The notes under the pieces were generated by a model that was given only the letters and a program-made list of their open reading frames with translations, did no database searches and was not told where the DNA came from. Of a stretch of DNA of 64,000 bases, positions 20,295 to 31,333 are shown in pieces. Made by a program: the position numbers and the translations under genes. Every line of letters begins with the position of its first letter. Positions within the stretch are counted from its first letter, which is position 1. Source of the stretch: Notospermus geniculatus (Eukaryota > Nemertea > Pilidiophora > Heteronemertea > Lineidae); contig NMRB01000964.1 in the NCBI GenBank assembly GCA_002633025.1, forward strand, positions 162,983 through 226,982. The letters run 5' to 3'.

Positions 20295-21150
20295 CTAGCC
20301 TTTAATAAACAGCATTATTCCCGACGCACAAAGATAGGGTGGCACTCATTGGGTTATGAAAGGGGACGGCGTTGATATGTCATTCGAGGTTTTTTATAAC
20401 TACATGTAATTCTATAACTAACAATCGCAAAAACAGACGTGGTGGGAATCTAGCCCTATCATATATAGCCTACTCCAACACTCTCATAAATGTTGGGTAG
20501 ATTGGCCATTTAGCTCGTCAAACAAAATTGAAAACCTTGATAACGAGTCAGCCAGTTTGCTCGAATATGAAAATCGTTTGTGCACCTAACGCTACACTAA
20601 ACATACTTTGATAAGAACAACAACCATCATAAAATAGTGATGATAAGTGACGATAACGTAAGCCTCGAGTGTGCAATATACAGTTCGAGTTGTTCTATTT
20701 GGAATACGGCCCTTTGAAAAGCAACGTACCTCATGTACACGACCGTAAAATATTCATCGACGCTTATTGGAAGAGGGACAAGGTCGCAATGACTCCGTCA
20801 ATTTACCTCGCTCGATTACCTGTCAGGAACCGCCACATGAAGTGTCCTGGAGTGACGTTAGGATTTGACTTTAAACAACAAACGTTAGATATACGCACAC
20901 TAACTGGNNNNNNNNNNNNNNNNNNNNNNNNNNNNNNNNNNNNNCCCCCCGGGGGGGGGGGGGGGGGGGGGCTTTCATATCTTAGATACATTAGTTGGCA
21001 ATACAGAAAACGTACCGTGCAGATATCGGGCCGTATTATAAGGGTGTTTAAGACTTAAACGCATGTAACTTCACTAGTAAATGCACACACTTCCACCATG
21101 CAATACACACACTTCCACCATGCACTTGACGAAGTTTATACACGCGTCTA
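20295..21150. other. Intergenic with assembly gap
   Basis: Contains the N run 20908-20944 followed directly by six C and about twenty-one G residues, which looks like a sequencing or gap-closure artefact. No gene was seen. Any frame crossing the N run is not real evidence. Confidence 0.7.
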
Positions 21151-21297
21151 TAGGCCTGCTTTCCATTGGCGCGTTTCCGTGCGCAGAAACGCTCGAAAGC
21201 ATTGTTTGTTTCCGCCTCGTTGGTCACGGCGCGGAAAAAACGCAATGCTTTCGAGCGTTTCCGCGCGCGGAAACACTCCAATAGAAAGCAAGCCTTA
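21151..21297. mobile_element. Foldback MITE, GGCTTGCTTTC-ATTGG family
   Basis: The left end TAGGCCTGCTTTCCATTGG pairs with the right end CCAATAGAAAGCAAGCCTTA. The arms continue through GCGTTTCC and AACGCTCGAAAGCATTG, giving about 60-bp arms. It is GC-richer than the surroundings. No second copy in the window. Confidence 0.8.
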
Positions 21298-22487
21298 AAA
21301 CACCCTTTATGAATTTGGCCCTCAATCTTTTAATGGAAAAATTTTAGAAGACGTTGACCAACTTCACTTTATAACAACTGCAAAACACGGACACGATTCT
21401 GCATTGGAAACCAGTGTAGAATATAACGACCCAATACCTACATCAGACTGAATCGAATTTGAGCCGCAACCAAACAGCATTCTGAAGCAATAACATGGCA
21501 TATCTGAGCTAGACCCACGGCATAGTCGTCTCTCAACGAAATCAACCAATTTCGATCGCACAATACATGGCGAAGAAGCCGTTAGTTATTCCCGCGGATG
21601 CAATTTTTCACGATTGATGAGCAACGTAGATTGGTCATATATGTGCCAAAGCATTCCTAGCAGTGGATAGATAGATCATTAACAAGGTGTAATCGGGCGA
21701 AAAGGTTCGCCATCGACCTGTTCTGACTGATTGCGAACCACGAGAGACATGACTGTAAACCAGTGAGTGCTGTCTGATTGATATGTTATCTGTTGTACAT
21801 GGAGATTCGTGATGAATTAGAAAATCGTTGGGAATTACCAGTGTTAACACTCGAGCGTGAGACCAACCGTAAGCAGTTTTGGTGCCGAACCCAAAGAATC
21901 GATTTAAATTTAATTGGATGATAATGGGAATGAATTGAATGGAGCAGACAATGCATCTTGAGTCTCTAATGGAAACAAGCATCCTTCTATTTCATTTCCA
22001 GTACGAAGACTGTGCAGGATACAGACACTCGTAGTACTTTCACACTCTAATAGATCACACAGCAGTATCCAGGTTGAACCCACTCGGAATTATACTGGGG
22101 ACATTGTGCTGAACCGACCAATGGCATGCACCTGTTGATCGCCAGGCCTGTTTGCCTGTCGTCAATTTCACATTGATTACATGCCCCCCCCCCAATATTT
22201 GGCTTGTCAAAATTTTTTTTTAAAGTTGGCAGGTTCAGCATTTGACTGCCTTTAGTCCCAAAAAGCCCAAGTGCAATAAACCAATGAACCACACTTAGAT
22301 GGCTGGAATGTCCAATTTTGCTCTCAAATGCCGGGAAATGGCGTAAAAGAACTCTTATTTTCTAAAATTTTCCCGAGGGGAGGCCTCCCGGACCCCCCGC
22401 CGATATTTCTGCTCGCGGGTTCGGCGCTCGCTGCTAAGGACTACGGCTACGGTCCGCTATGTTATTTCGTCCTCCACGTTAACGATT
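21298..22487. other. Intergenic with a relic of a CAGGG-type element
   Basis: At about 22185-22456 a poly-C tract, TTTTCCCGAGGGGAGGCC, GACCCCCCGC and CTACGGCTACGG resemble the interior and end of the element at 3735-4035, but the ends are eroded. The rest is unassigned. Confidence 0.4.
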
Positions 22488-22627
22488 AGGAGCTGTCAGT
22501 CAGTTGACCAATAGGAGTCACTACGGCCCAATTCATGGTTGATTGAGCACCAATCAAGAGAATTCTCTATTGTAGGCCTATTCAAATCTGCTAGAACTTT
22601 GCTGCCATCTTTCGGCTGACTGCTCCT
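22488..22627. mobile_element. MITE, AGGAGC-GTCAG family, copy 2
   Basis: The best-defined copy: it starts AGGAGCTGTCAGTCAG and ends CGGCTGACTGCTCCT, with ATT on both flanks, suggesting a 3-bp duplication. It is shorter than the copies at 348-522 and 53007-53168 through an internal deletion. Confidence 0.8.
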
Positions 22628-22737
22628 ATTGACTTCTTTGAATATACAGATGAATATACATGTATTTTGCCTGACAGAAACGTTATACATGTACCAGTTA
22701 TACTAAAGCGGAGTTAAGTTCAAACCGCTGCTGACCT

Positions 22738-22846
22738 GGACCCATGTTCCCGAAGCCGTCGTAAGGTTAACGATGTCGTTACGCTATGCATTTTACCAGT
22801 TTTAACGACATCGTTAACCTAACGAAGGCTTCGGGAACATGGGCCC
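22738..22846. mobile_element. Foldback MITE, CCCATGTTCCCGAAGCC family
   Basis: The left arm begins GGACCCATGTTCCCGAAGCC and the right arm is its complement, ending GGCTTCGGGAACATGGGCCC. The inner arms share GGTTAACGATGTCGTTA. Total length is only about 110 bases. Confidence 0.8.
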
Positions 22847-23548
22847 AGATGTATAAACCCCTGAATGAATCGTGCAGCTTTTCCACGCATGCTGAACAGT
22901 AAAAAAATATATCCTCCAGAATATCCACTACAGGTGTCTTCCATCCCTTCTCCATGTGAGCGGGTTTATTAAGTTTACTGATGAGATTCCCATTCGAAGG
23001 TGAAGCTATTTATAAGTGAGCACGGCCTGCATTTGGATTTCACCTAAGACGTGAGGTTTCAAAATCTCCTGAATCAAAATGAGAAAAGGTCGGGTATACA
23101 TCTTTTAAATCAGAGGTTTGAAATGCTGGAGAAGAACGTGTTTCGGTTGGTCCACTAGAATTCCTATAACCTGTTCCACATCGAAGCAATGAAAGTATCG
23201 TGATAGTTGAAAATGTAAGACCAGGTGTAGCAGTAAAGAGTGTCCCCCTGTAAAAAGTGTCCACTTCTATTGTTGAATGACGGAATAAGCGGCATGGGTA
23301 TACATGTAGAAACCAATCGCCAGAGATTAGAATGTAACAATAGGATCTTTTGTTCCAAGGACAGTTTTTCCTAGGCATTCTTTCCCTTCACACCTGCATT
23401 AGGAATATCATCAAGTACACGTATAAATCAAATCCACACCCACCCACTGTAGCCTACATGCCCCTGGGTTCAATTCAAAGATGCATCAAGTCAGTTATTT
23501 CAACAAATGGCATTGGACAGGCAACGGGGAGACATAAATGTACGAGAC
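22847..23548. other. Intergenic, nothing assigned
   Basis: No supported feature was seen. Confidence 0.45.
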
Positions 23549-23672
23549 ACATTGTTGGGTCAGATGAATAAAGAATGCTTTTACTTGAATTCTGCAATAC
23601 AAATGCACTAGGCAATGCTGTAAAATTCTGAAGTAAAAGCATTTGCTAGTCTTTATTCATATGACCCAATGT
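23549..23672. mobile_element. Short MITE, AATGCTTTTACTT family, copy 1
   Basis: Left ACATTGTTGGGTCAGATGAA pairs with right TTCATATGACCCAATGT, and the arms carry AAAGAATGCTTTTACTTGAA. A second, diverged copy is at 41272-41391. Confidence 0.75.
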
Positions 23673-24479
23673 TGACCTATTCGCTATTCATCAATGAATT
23701 TCATCAAGTGGCTACAATGAAAAATGTACATGCACATGTTTGACCATTCTGATGATATAATGTCTCTGGGGAGTATAGATTTCATTAGCTTTCACTAACG
23801 CTATAAACACTTGATCATTCGGGGCCACTGGGCAGGATTGCTAAATCAATTCAGACCTAAAGAATGGTCTGTTGATGGAAAGTGAGATGCCTTGGTAATG
23901 GCCTGCTATGCTCTATTGTATCGCCCAGCGTAACGTCGGTGCTATGTTACTTCCAATACTACTATCCCATCGTCTGTGATTGCGGCTGGCATCCGAGGCT
24001 TGCACTCTGAACCACAGAGTCATGACATTCGTCGTCATTGACTCTGACGTATCATGGCCGCCATGCTGCAGAGACTACTTATTTTCAGTGGTCATATGAT
24101 CTCATCTGGTCATGTGACAAACAAGATGGCCGGAAAACGGCAAGATGTCGTTATAAAGTAGATCACCAATAACACCGAAAAAAACTGCTAGAAACGCCTG
24201 TTTAATGATGGAATAATATATTCATCAGCGATGTACACGATGTATGTTGAATTACAAGCAAAATTGCCGTCGTTTCAAGGGACTATTCAACATGGGGATG
24301 CAACTTGGATGTTAGTCGGTCAAGCTTCTCACTTCCGGCGCAGTGCGGTAGAATTCACCGCTATATCGCTGCGCAAGATGGCGCCCATAATACAGTCGAG
24401 ATATGTCCGGAGGCCCGTCGGAAATTGCCGAAGTACATACGAAGATGACGTTGATTGCCGAGGCTTGGTCAATCGGACA
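23673..24479. other. Intergenic, nothing assigned
   Basis: No supported gene or repeat was seen. Confidence 0.45.
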
Positions 24480-24941
24480 TGACAGCCCATCCTCCCACAC
24501 CAGGGGTTTTTACCTCGCTCCTCTTCATCCACTCACACAAACCCCTGCTGAAATAGAACATCAAGTGAATCTGGTGCGGCTGTTCCATACTCCAGTTGCA
24601 CTCCCTGTATTAGAAGGATAACTTGGAGATTTACGAGTTGGTTTCACCCCGTTTGACCTTAAAGTTTTGTGCTTTGCAAATCACTTACATCTTACCAAAA
24701 TTGACCGAATGTTATCACAGAGGTTCTTCCTATGTATAGGAAAGATTCTTACTATTTTTGATTGTTGTAAATGAGTCATAATTATTTAGTATCCACACCC
24801 TAAAAATGCGCACATTCTGATTGAGCAATGGTTTTCTGACCGCCTCATGTTTGCCTGCGAGGCCCAATTTCAGCAGGGCTTTGTGTGGAGTGTATGAAGA
24901 GGAACGAGACCAAAGCCCTGCTGTGGGAGGATGTGACAGCC
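24480..24941. mobile_element. hAT-like MITE with perfect 8-bp target duplication, copy 2
   Basis: The element proper is 24488-24933 (446 bp), starting CATCCTCCCACACCAG and ending CTGCTGTGGGAGGATG. Both flanks read TGACAGCC (24480-24487 and 24934-24941). It is alignable along its length with 16144-16576. This independent copy confirms the ends of the copy that overlaps the transporter gene. Confidence 0.9.
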
Positions 24942-25624
24942 AGGCAAACTTCTAATCATCACCGACCTGACCGTAAGGATTGCTACGGTTGGTTTTTTCT
25001 TTGTCGGGCTGGCAGGCCACGATTTTGTAGTACGTCTCAATGGTATTCGCCGTGCAGTGATCTGTACTTTTACTTCCATCCATAATTGACTTGCACTCTA
25101 GTTTTTTATTCATTTTTCACTGGGTTTTATTCACAAATCTGGCTGGTAGCTTCTTCAAACTGACGTGAGCACCAATAACTCGTTCGGGTGGCACTTATCT
25201 ATCGCATAACAAACATTGCTTCAATATCAACAGGATTCATGCTACACGCTATGAACGCATCTATAACCAAGGTATCAAAATATTAGTTTTCCTGCAAATA
25301 TCCCTTTGCTTGAAGCATCGTGCGTTATGTAACCCAACACACCAGCTAGAAGTCCGTGTAGCTTATTGACGATTTCAGCAACACGACCACCATAAACATT
25401 TATAACATAATGTTGGACTACGAATATAATACAGGCGTATATACATTATACAGGCGATGTTGAAACGTAATTTTTCGAACCGTTGATGTACCCCGTTGTC
25501 TCGATCGATGAAATTTTAACTAAATTCGCTGTTCGCTGTTTAAATACCACAGTCATGTACATAATACATTTACGTACACATTCATGAACAAAAAAAAAAC
25601 TAAGCTGTCGACGACTACTCAAAT
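24942..25624. other. Intergenic, nothing assigned
   Basis: No supported feature was seen. Confidence 0.45.
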
Positions 25625-26376
25625 ATACATGATAAAGACAACGGTGAATTGCTGTTGAACATACGGTTATAACGAATTTGATAATAGTGAGGTTAAGAAA
25701 CCATACGTTAACGCTAACGCTACCGTTATTGACATCATTTTGACGTCACATCGAATGAATTTGTTGTATTTCTTCGGGGAGTGACGTCATTTTGACGTAA
25801 TTAGCGTTAGCGTTAGCGTTAACGTATGGTTTCTTAAACTCACTATTGCTTTGCAAGGTTATGATAAAGACAATAAGGAATTGCTGTTGAACAAAGCGTT
25901 ATTAAATAACGAATTTGGTATTGCTTTGCAAGGTTATGGTAAAGACAATAAGGAATTGCTGTTGAACGAAGGGTTATAACGAATTTGGTATTGCTTTCAA
26001 AGACTGCGGTAAAAATGAGTAATTGCTGTTCAACTGTTCAACAGTGGGTTATAATAATTTTAATATTGCTTTGCAAGATTGTGAAAAAGACAAGAAGGAA
26101 TTGCTGTTGAACAAACGGTTATAACGAATTTGGTATTGCTTTGCAAGGTACAAGTATGGTAAAGACAATAAGGAACTGCTGTTGAACAAACGGTTATAAC
26201 GAATTTTATTGCTTTGCAAGGTACAAGTATGGTAAAGACAATAAGGAATTGCTGCTGAACAAAGGGTTATAACGAATTTGATATTGTACTGCAAGGTTAT
26301 GGTGAAGACAATAAAAAAATTGCTGCTGAACAAAGGGTTATAACGAATTCGATATGTACTGCAAGGTTATATCATA
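25625..26376. repeat. Tandem array of ~75-bp units, interrupted by a MITE
   Basis: About eight diverged units repeat GGTAAAGACAATAAGGAATT, GCTGTTGAACAAA, GGTTATAACGAATTTGGTAT and TGCTTTGCAAGGT. The first and second units are separated by the MITE at 25686-25844. Unit lengths vary through small indels. Confidence 0.85.
25686..25844. mobile_element. MITE with AGTGAGGTTTAAGAAACC termini, copy 1
   Basis: A near-perfect foldback: AGTGAGGTTAAGAAACCATA on the left and TATGGTTTCTTAAACTCACT on the right, with GTTAACGCTAACGCTA on both arms. The core has two TGACGTCA-like tracts. It is flanked by TA and inserted in the tandem array. A recombined copy is at 28143-28262. Confidence 0.85.
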
Positions 26377-26989
26377 TTGCTGTGTAATTAGCATGATATG
26401 TTGAATCGGATTGTTATTCTTATCACGCTCTGATACATGCTATGTGAGTATCATCGGCAAGAGTTTCAAAGGAGAATGTAAGAGATACAGTAAAAACACA
26501 CGACTAATAGATGATCCGCATATTGAATGTCGATATGGCACTCTATTGTATTCACTTGCTTCATCAACATTGCCACAGTGTCATCGTCCTTCAGTGAGCT
26601 ACTAGTCCATACCAAGATAATGGTGGTTTGAGAGTGTATAATAAGAGTAGATCTACATTTTGTGAAAAATTCTAAATGCAAGTTCAATTATCATACTATG
26701 TATAGTTAAAGACTTCATCTTACTATTCAAAGCGCACAGATATAGAAGATGAGCCAGTTTTTTTTATGTTAGATGTATTCAGTTGGACCCCGGGCAAAGA
26801 ACACAAGGATACTGTTATTGAAAAAAAATGAAGGATTCCCCTCTTCAGAGTTAATTACGACAGTTCATTATATTTTTCCTTTCATTCACTTCTTTCATCA
26901 TTCGAGACACTCTGTCAACTGTAAGCACTTAGTTTTAAAGATCTCAAGATAAGATGTAGTACAAGACTGTACAGGGTGAAAATCTTTGC
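26377..26989. other. AT-rich intergenic, nothing assigned
   Basis: No supported feature was seen. Confidence 0.45.
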
Positions 26990-27516
26990 TTAAAGGGAAA
27001 CGCCACTCATGACTCATTGTAAACTTTTGTTGAATTTTTATCAATCCATCATGGAGACCATTGCCATGAGTTGTGATGTCACTAGTGTCCAAAGGCTGAA
27101 GTCCTTTATTGCAGTAAATAAGCTAAAGCCGCCCATACACGGCGCAATATTATTGCACAATATGGGGCCCAAATGGGTGATCGTGTGCTTCTAGCACGAT
27201 AGTTAGAAGAAAGATTGACAATAATATTGCCCATTGTGATCCTCATATTGTGCAATAATATTGATCGTGTATGGGCAGCTTAATGCTGTGACTGCCTGGG
27301 CCTATTTGTTGTACCTTCATAAATATGCATTGAACACATACTAGTATGACATCACATATACTGTGCAATGGTCCCCTTGGGATGTAATAAAAATGCCTAA
27401 AATGATGAGTTTGCTGATTTAAAAAAATCACACGTTGCAGATATCAATGAATTTGAATGTACTAAAGATATTTCAAAAATTCAAAATGTTACACAATGAC
27501 TGGAGTCTCCCTTTAA
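26990..27516. mobile_element. piggyBac-like MITE with TTAA duplication, copy 2 (interrupted)
   Basis: TTAA at 26990-26993 and 27513-27516, with ends AAAGGGAAACGCCACTCA and GGAGTCTCCCTTTAA. It matches 12024-12373 except for a nested insertion at 27124-27283. Confidence 0.85.
27124..27283. mobile_element. PIF/Harbinger-like MITE, GC-GCCCATACA family, copy 1
   Basis: It is flanked by TAA on both sides (27124-27126 and 27281-27283), a 3-bp duplication typical of PIF/Harbinger. The ends are AGCCGCCCATACACG and CGTGTATGGGCAGCT, and the inner arms share CAATATTATTGCACAATATG. The empty site GAGCTAATACTGTG is seen in the other TTAA element at about 12142-12155. Copy 2 is 59714-59861. Confidence 0.85.
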
Positions 27517-28142
27517 TATGCGAGAGACTATAGCCTAAACTGCAACTTATCAAACTTGCCAAGTAAATGCCTGGAGATTGGTCAAGGTGAGGGGCCAGCG
27601 AAAAACGACTACAAAGGTGGTAGGTTTGGGATTTTCTATACCGACGACATCAGGTTCGGTATGACTTCCTCTGTTGATGGCTTGTGTAACTAGATTTATA
27701 CAGAAAACATTTTTGTCAAATACATGTATAAACTGTTTCGTACGTCATCCACCAGCAGCATACGACATATTTCGATCAACATTCGGACCCCACGTCATAC
27801 GAACGCGTGAAATCGTCACCCCATTTTATAGACACGACGCCATCTTGGTTCTCTACATGAATGTATTTATTTTGGAAACAAGCACAGATTCATTAAACAT
27901 TGCATTGCAGACGCGTCTGCTTCGTCTCGAGGGTGCAGGCTTTTCGAGACGAGGAAGATTCAGTCCCGCCGATCTTATGAATATTCCGCCTCATTCATGG
28001 CACCATTGCCAATGAGGTACACTTAGCACATTCAGTTTTTAATGTAAGGCAGCCGCTGCTGGCAGTGTCTCGTTGGAAGAGTGACACATCGCCGGTATGC
28101 CTTCAAAGAAGGATCGGTTTTGCCCAAACCCGACTCTACAAT
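27517..28142. other. Intergenic, nothing assigned
   Basis: A 113-codon frame at 27674-28015 was examined; it shows no recognisable domain and no conserved context. Confidence 0.4.
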
Positions 28143-28262
28143 AGTGAGTTTAAGAAACCATACGTTAACGCTAACGCTAACGATAATTACATCAAAATCA
28201 CGTCACCCCCAGAAGAAATACAACAGATTCATTCGATGTGACGTGAAAATGAAACCTCCCTA
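28143..28262. mobile_element. MITE with AGTGAGTTTAAGAAACC terminus, deleted copy
   Basis: The left arm (AGTGAGTTTAAGAAACCATA, then GTTAACGCTAACGC) matches 25686-25844, but the right arm is mostly lost. The element ends GAAACCTCCCTA, matching the termini of the AGGGAGG elements, so the end may have been exchanged or re-formed. Confidence 0.65.
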
Positions 28263-28290
28263 CTAATAGCCTAATGGACTAGGCCTACGC

Positions 28291-28517
28291 TAAAGCCTGC
28301 CGCACACTAGAGCTATCTGCTGAGCAAAAAGTCATTCGAGACCGTTTGCTCTGCAGCAGATTTTATAGCTCACCGAAAAATACGCGCACACGCGAGCTTT
28401 CTGCCTCGCGAGGCAAAAAACTCACCGAAATTACGCGCACACGTGAGCTATCTGCTGAGCAATCGGTCTCGAATGACTTTTTGCTCAGCAGATTGCTCCA
28501 GTGTGCGGCAGGCTTTA
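28291..28517. mobile_element. Foldback MITE, AAAGCCTGCCGCACACT family
   Basis: Left TAAAGCCTGCCGCACACTAG and right AGTGTGCGGCAGGCTTTA form the outer inverted repeat. The arms run through CTGCTGAGCAAAAAGTCATT and CGAGACCG. The middle repeats CTCACCGAAA-TACGCGCACACG twice. Ends are TA-flanked. Confidence 0.8.
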
Positions 28518-29017
28518 GACACAAAATTATTTACGAGTCGTGGATACAGTGTGTGTACAGTACATGTACATTGGCTTCGTCATCCCGTGCATCATAACGG
28601 GTTAATTCAATGACCACTTTATGAAGGCTATCAGGCTGCAAACTCCTCGAAATTTCCACTTCAAAAACACTCGATGTATATTACATGGGGAGCTACGTTT
28701 AAAAACAGAAGGTACCATCAGCACTTTTAGTTAGAAAAGGCATCGATTTTCATAGGACTACACCACCTCGATATTTTGAGTTTGGTTGGTCATTTTAAGG
28801 TGCGACACGTGACAAGCCTGACATTGCAGGGTACCAATTTGCCAGGATGCTGACTAGACTGCCTCTTCCTTCTCCTGGGCATAACACGTCATTCAGTTGA
28901 TAATTACTGAATGAGAGGAATGTGTACGTCGTGTTGCCTACACTATATTAGTAGTGTACATGTAGGCTATATTCTGGAGATGCCGTGGATTCAGGAAGCC
29001 GTGCAAGAAAAAGACAT
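28518..29017. other. Intergenic, nothing assigned
   Basis: No supported feature was seen. Confidence 0.4.
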
Positions 29018-29324
29018 GGGCCGTATTCTAAAAGCTTCTTTAACTATAAGGTTTACCTTTAGCTATTTTTTCAGGGCAGAATACAAAGGCCCGTATTCTA
29101 GAAGCCTCCTTAACTCTGAGGCCCACTTTAAGCTTTTGTATTCTGCCCTGTAAACAATAGCTAAAGGTAAACGTTCCTTAACGTTAAGGTCGACCTTAAG
29201 TCTATTGTAAAACCATCGGGAACAATAGATTTAAGGTGGACCTTAATGTTAAGGAACATTCTAAAATACGGCCCGAAAGCTTACAGTAGACCTTAGAGTT
29301 GAGAAGGCTTCTAGAATACGGGCC
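29018..29324. mobile_element. Compound GGCCGTATTCTAGAAGC elements
   Basis: At least three pieces lie together: a left half starting GGGCCGTATTCTAAAAGC, a second left half starting GCCCGTATTCTAGAAGCC, and an inner palindrome with GTTCCTTAACGTTAAGGTCG and its complement. The block closes with GGCTTCTAGAATACGGGCC. The inner palindrome closely matches 49258-49377. It looks like insertions of one family into itself. Confidence 0.65.
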
Positions 29325-29782
29325 AAGGTTTTCTCGAAGAAGGCTTTGTTTAAAAACACAGGCAAACACCCTCCTCTAATGCTACTTTTTTGGTTGCAGA
29401 TAAATAATTGTATGTCCGGAGGTTGACCTTATTATTTTCTCTCATTAAATGGGATTAGTGCAAGAAACATCAATAATCATTATATCGGTGCGACGAATCA
29501 ATAGTACCCCATTGTGAAGGCATGTCCTGTTTTGTTACAATAATTGTACTAACAACCAGCCTGAATACTTCGTGATTCAAGGATGGAATGAGAGTGTAAA
29601 GTTGGCATAAAAACGAAACGATACCCAAACGAGGGACGGTGTGGGAATAAGGATGCCACTATTGGCGGGCTGCCTGGGCAAGGGAGTGGCGATATTGACT
29701 CTTGCCACTACTGGCACTGCAAGTTCAATTCCCGGCCACATTCCTTCGTGATATGCTGGGAAGGATCTTGGCAAGACGCACG
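29325..29782. other. Intergenic; weak tRNA-like box
   Basis: AGTTCAATTCCCGGCC at about 29725 resembles a pol III B box, and GGGCAAGGGAGTGGCG upstream is only a poor A box. This could be a decayed SINE head in front of the repeats at 29783, but the support is weak. Confidence 0.2.
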
Positions 29783-30105
29783 TGACAATCTTGGACGAAA
29801 CGTTTAAGATCTTGGACGATATTTTATAAATCTTGCACTCTAATATTACGTGTAATTCTTGTCGTATGATTTTTAGGTCTTGGATCATATTTTATAAATC
29901 TTGCAATGTGTTTTTTTCAATTTGGTAAAAAAATTTATTTAAATTCTTGCAGCGATTTTTACATTCTTGGACGATATTTTTCAAATCTTGGAGGAAATTT
30001 TACAATTCTTGGAATATGTTTTTTTTTTATTATATACTGAAAATTAAATTCTTGGACTGTACTTTTTCAAATCTTGAACGAAGAATCAGTCTTGAATAAA
30101 TTCCA
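29783..30105. repeat. Degenerate ~30-bp tandem repeat around TCTTGGACGATATTTT
   Basis: About ten diverged units carry TCTTGGACGATATTTT followed by AAATCTTG or variants. Spacing is about 28-35 bases. The strand is strongly T-biased. Confidence 0.65.
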
Positions 30106-30837
30106 CTTCGCCCTTCCATAGATCAAAGATTGGTTACTAATTCAATAATTAATTCGTTCTGGAGTCACTTCGCCCTTTCCTTCATCCTAAGATACAGCAA
30201 AACGATTAAGTAAACCACTACTCAATAAAAGTGTCAGATATAATCGACAAATTGCACGCACTCCTGCCGAGTTTCACTCGTTCTACTGTAGTAATTACCA
30301 GAGATGAATTATCGGTTTTTCCCAAAGATCGAAGGGATAGAGCATGTCATCCATTAATAATAAATACATGCTATAGGTATTACAGAAACCTACAAGTGCT
30401 AACAGTACTGGAATAATACGCGGTAGATAATTCATAGATGCTCAAAGTGGGGGCATTAAAGTGGGAAATAGCGAGAGACCATAATTAGATGAAGTGAAAA
30501 CATCAATATAGTAATTAACTGTTGATGTCTTATTCATCGTGTTCAGGTTTGATCGACCATCAATCAGACTAACGTACGGGTAGTAGAAATGAAGAACGTT
30601 CATTATTCTTGGACAGAAGCACCCAGGAGTATCACAGCAGGAGATGTATTGGATTTTAAAAAAGCTGTATTAAATAGCTGCAGGAATCAAGCTGTAAGCG
30701 TACGCGACGTGCGCAAGACTGTCACGCCGAGGGCTACTCCAAACTACTTCCCCAAATAAAAAAACCTGGGTAGCCAAGGGTCCTAAACCTGGCTTCAGAT
30801 TTGCTCTATCACGATGTTTCCGCAAAACGACATATTG
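30106..30837. other. Intergenic, nothing assigned
   Basis: No supported feature was seen. Confidence 0.45.
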
Positions 30838-30988
30838 GGGAGTTTAAGAAATCAAACGATAAACGTTAACTTTACGACAACGTTATTTTTCATATTGCAG
30901 ATTCACCAGATTATATATTGCATTTTCGGTACAAAAAATAACGTTGTCGTAAAGTTAACGTTTATCGTTTGATTTCTTAAACTCCCTA
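30838..30988. mobile_element. Foldback MITE with GGGGAGTTTAAGAAATC terminus
   Basis: A nearly perfect palindrome: the left arm GGGGAGTTTAAGAAATCAAA continues through GTTAACTTTACGACAACGTT, and the right arm is its complement ending CTTAAACTCCCTA. The loop is about 40 bases. Its termini belong with the AGGGAGKTT group, while the interior is unique. Confidence 0.85.
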
Positions 30989-31072
30989 TACTAAGGACGT
31001 GGGGCTAAAAAAAGGACGAAGGCTTTTTGTGGTTCGTCGAAAGACAACGACAAATTCATAGGAAGCTCAACT

Positions 31073-31333
31073 GTGAATTTACCACCTTCAAGATATGAAT
31101 TATTCTCATCCGTTTGCGGCTGCTGCTGCGCGAGGTATCCGGTAACACCCTACTTCGTCATAGGACGCTTTTTCAGGGCAGGCAGCAAGGAGGTCTTACT
31201 TGCGGAGGGTCTGCCGGCTGATGAACGTAAGTGGACGACTTTAATCCACGACTTCCAGCAAGACATGTGCAGGTGGTCGAAACAAACCGAAGAGGGCAAA
31301 AACCTGGTTGCAAGCTTCCACACTTCCGTGTGA
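31073..31333 (+). CDS. Possible orphan terminal exon, unrecognised
   Basis: The frame reads in a protein-like way from about residue 30 (GSKEVLLAEGLPADERKWTT, then HDFQQDMCRWSKQTEEGKN) to a stop after ASFHTSV. CGCTTTTTCAG at about 31165-31175 could be a splice acceptor, and GAACGTAAGT near 31225 could be a donor. The last residues TSV fit a class I PDZ-binding end. No domain is recognised and no companion exon was found, so the call is tentative. Confidence 0.3.
   Translation: MNLPPSRYELFSSVCGCCCARYPVTPYFVIGRFFRAGSKEVLLAEGLPADERKWTTLIHDFQQDMCRWSKQTEEGKNLVASFHTSV

Noticed and set aside
20945-20971. C6/G21 tract as a G-quadruplex or promoter element
   Set aside because: It abuts an N run directly and is most simply a gap-filling artefact.
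20669-21058. 129-codon frame on the plus strand
   Set aside because: It crosses the N gap and a poly-C/poly-G artefact, so continuity is not real.
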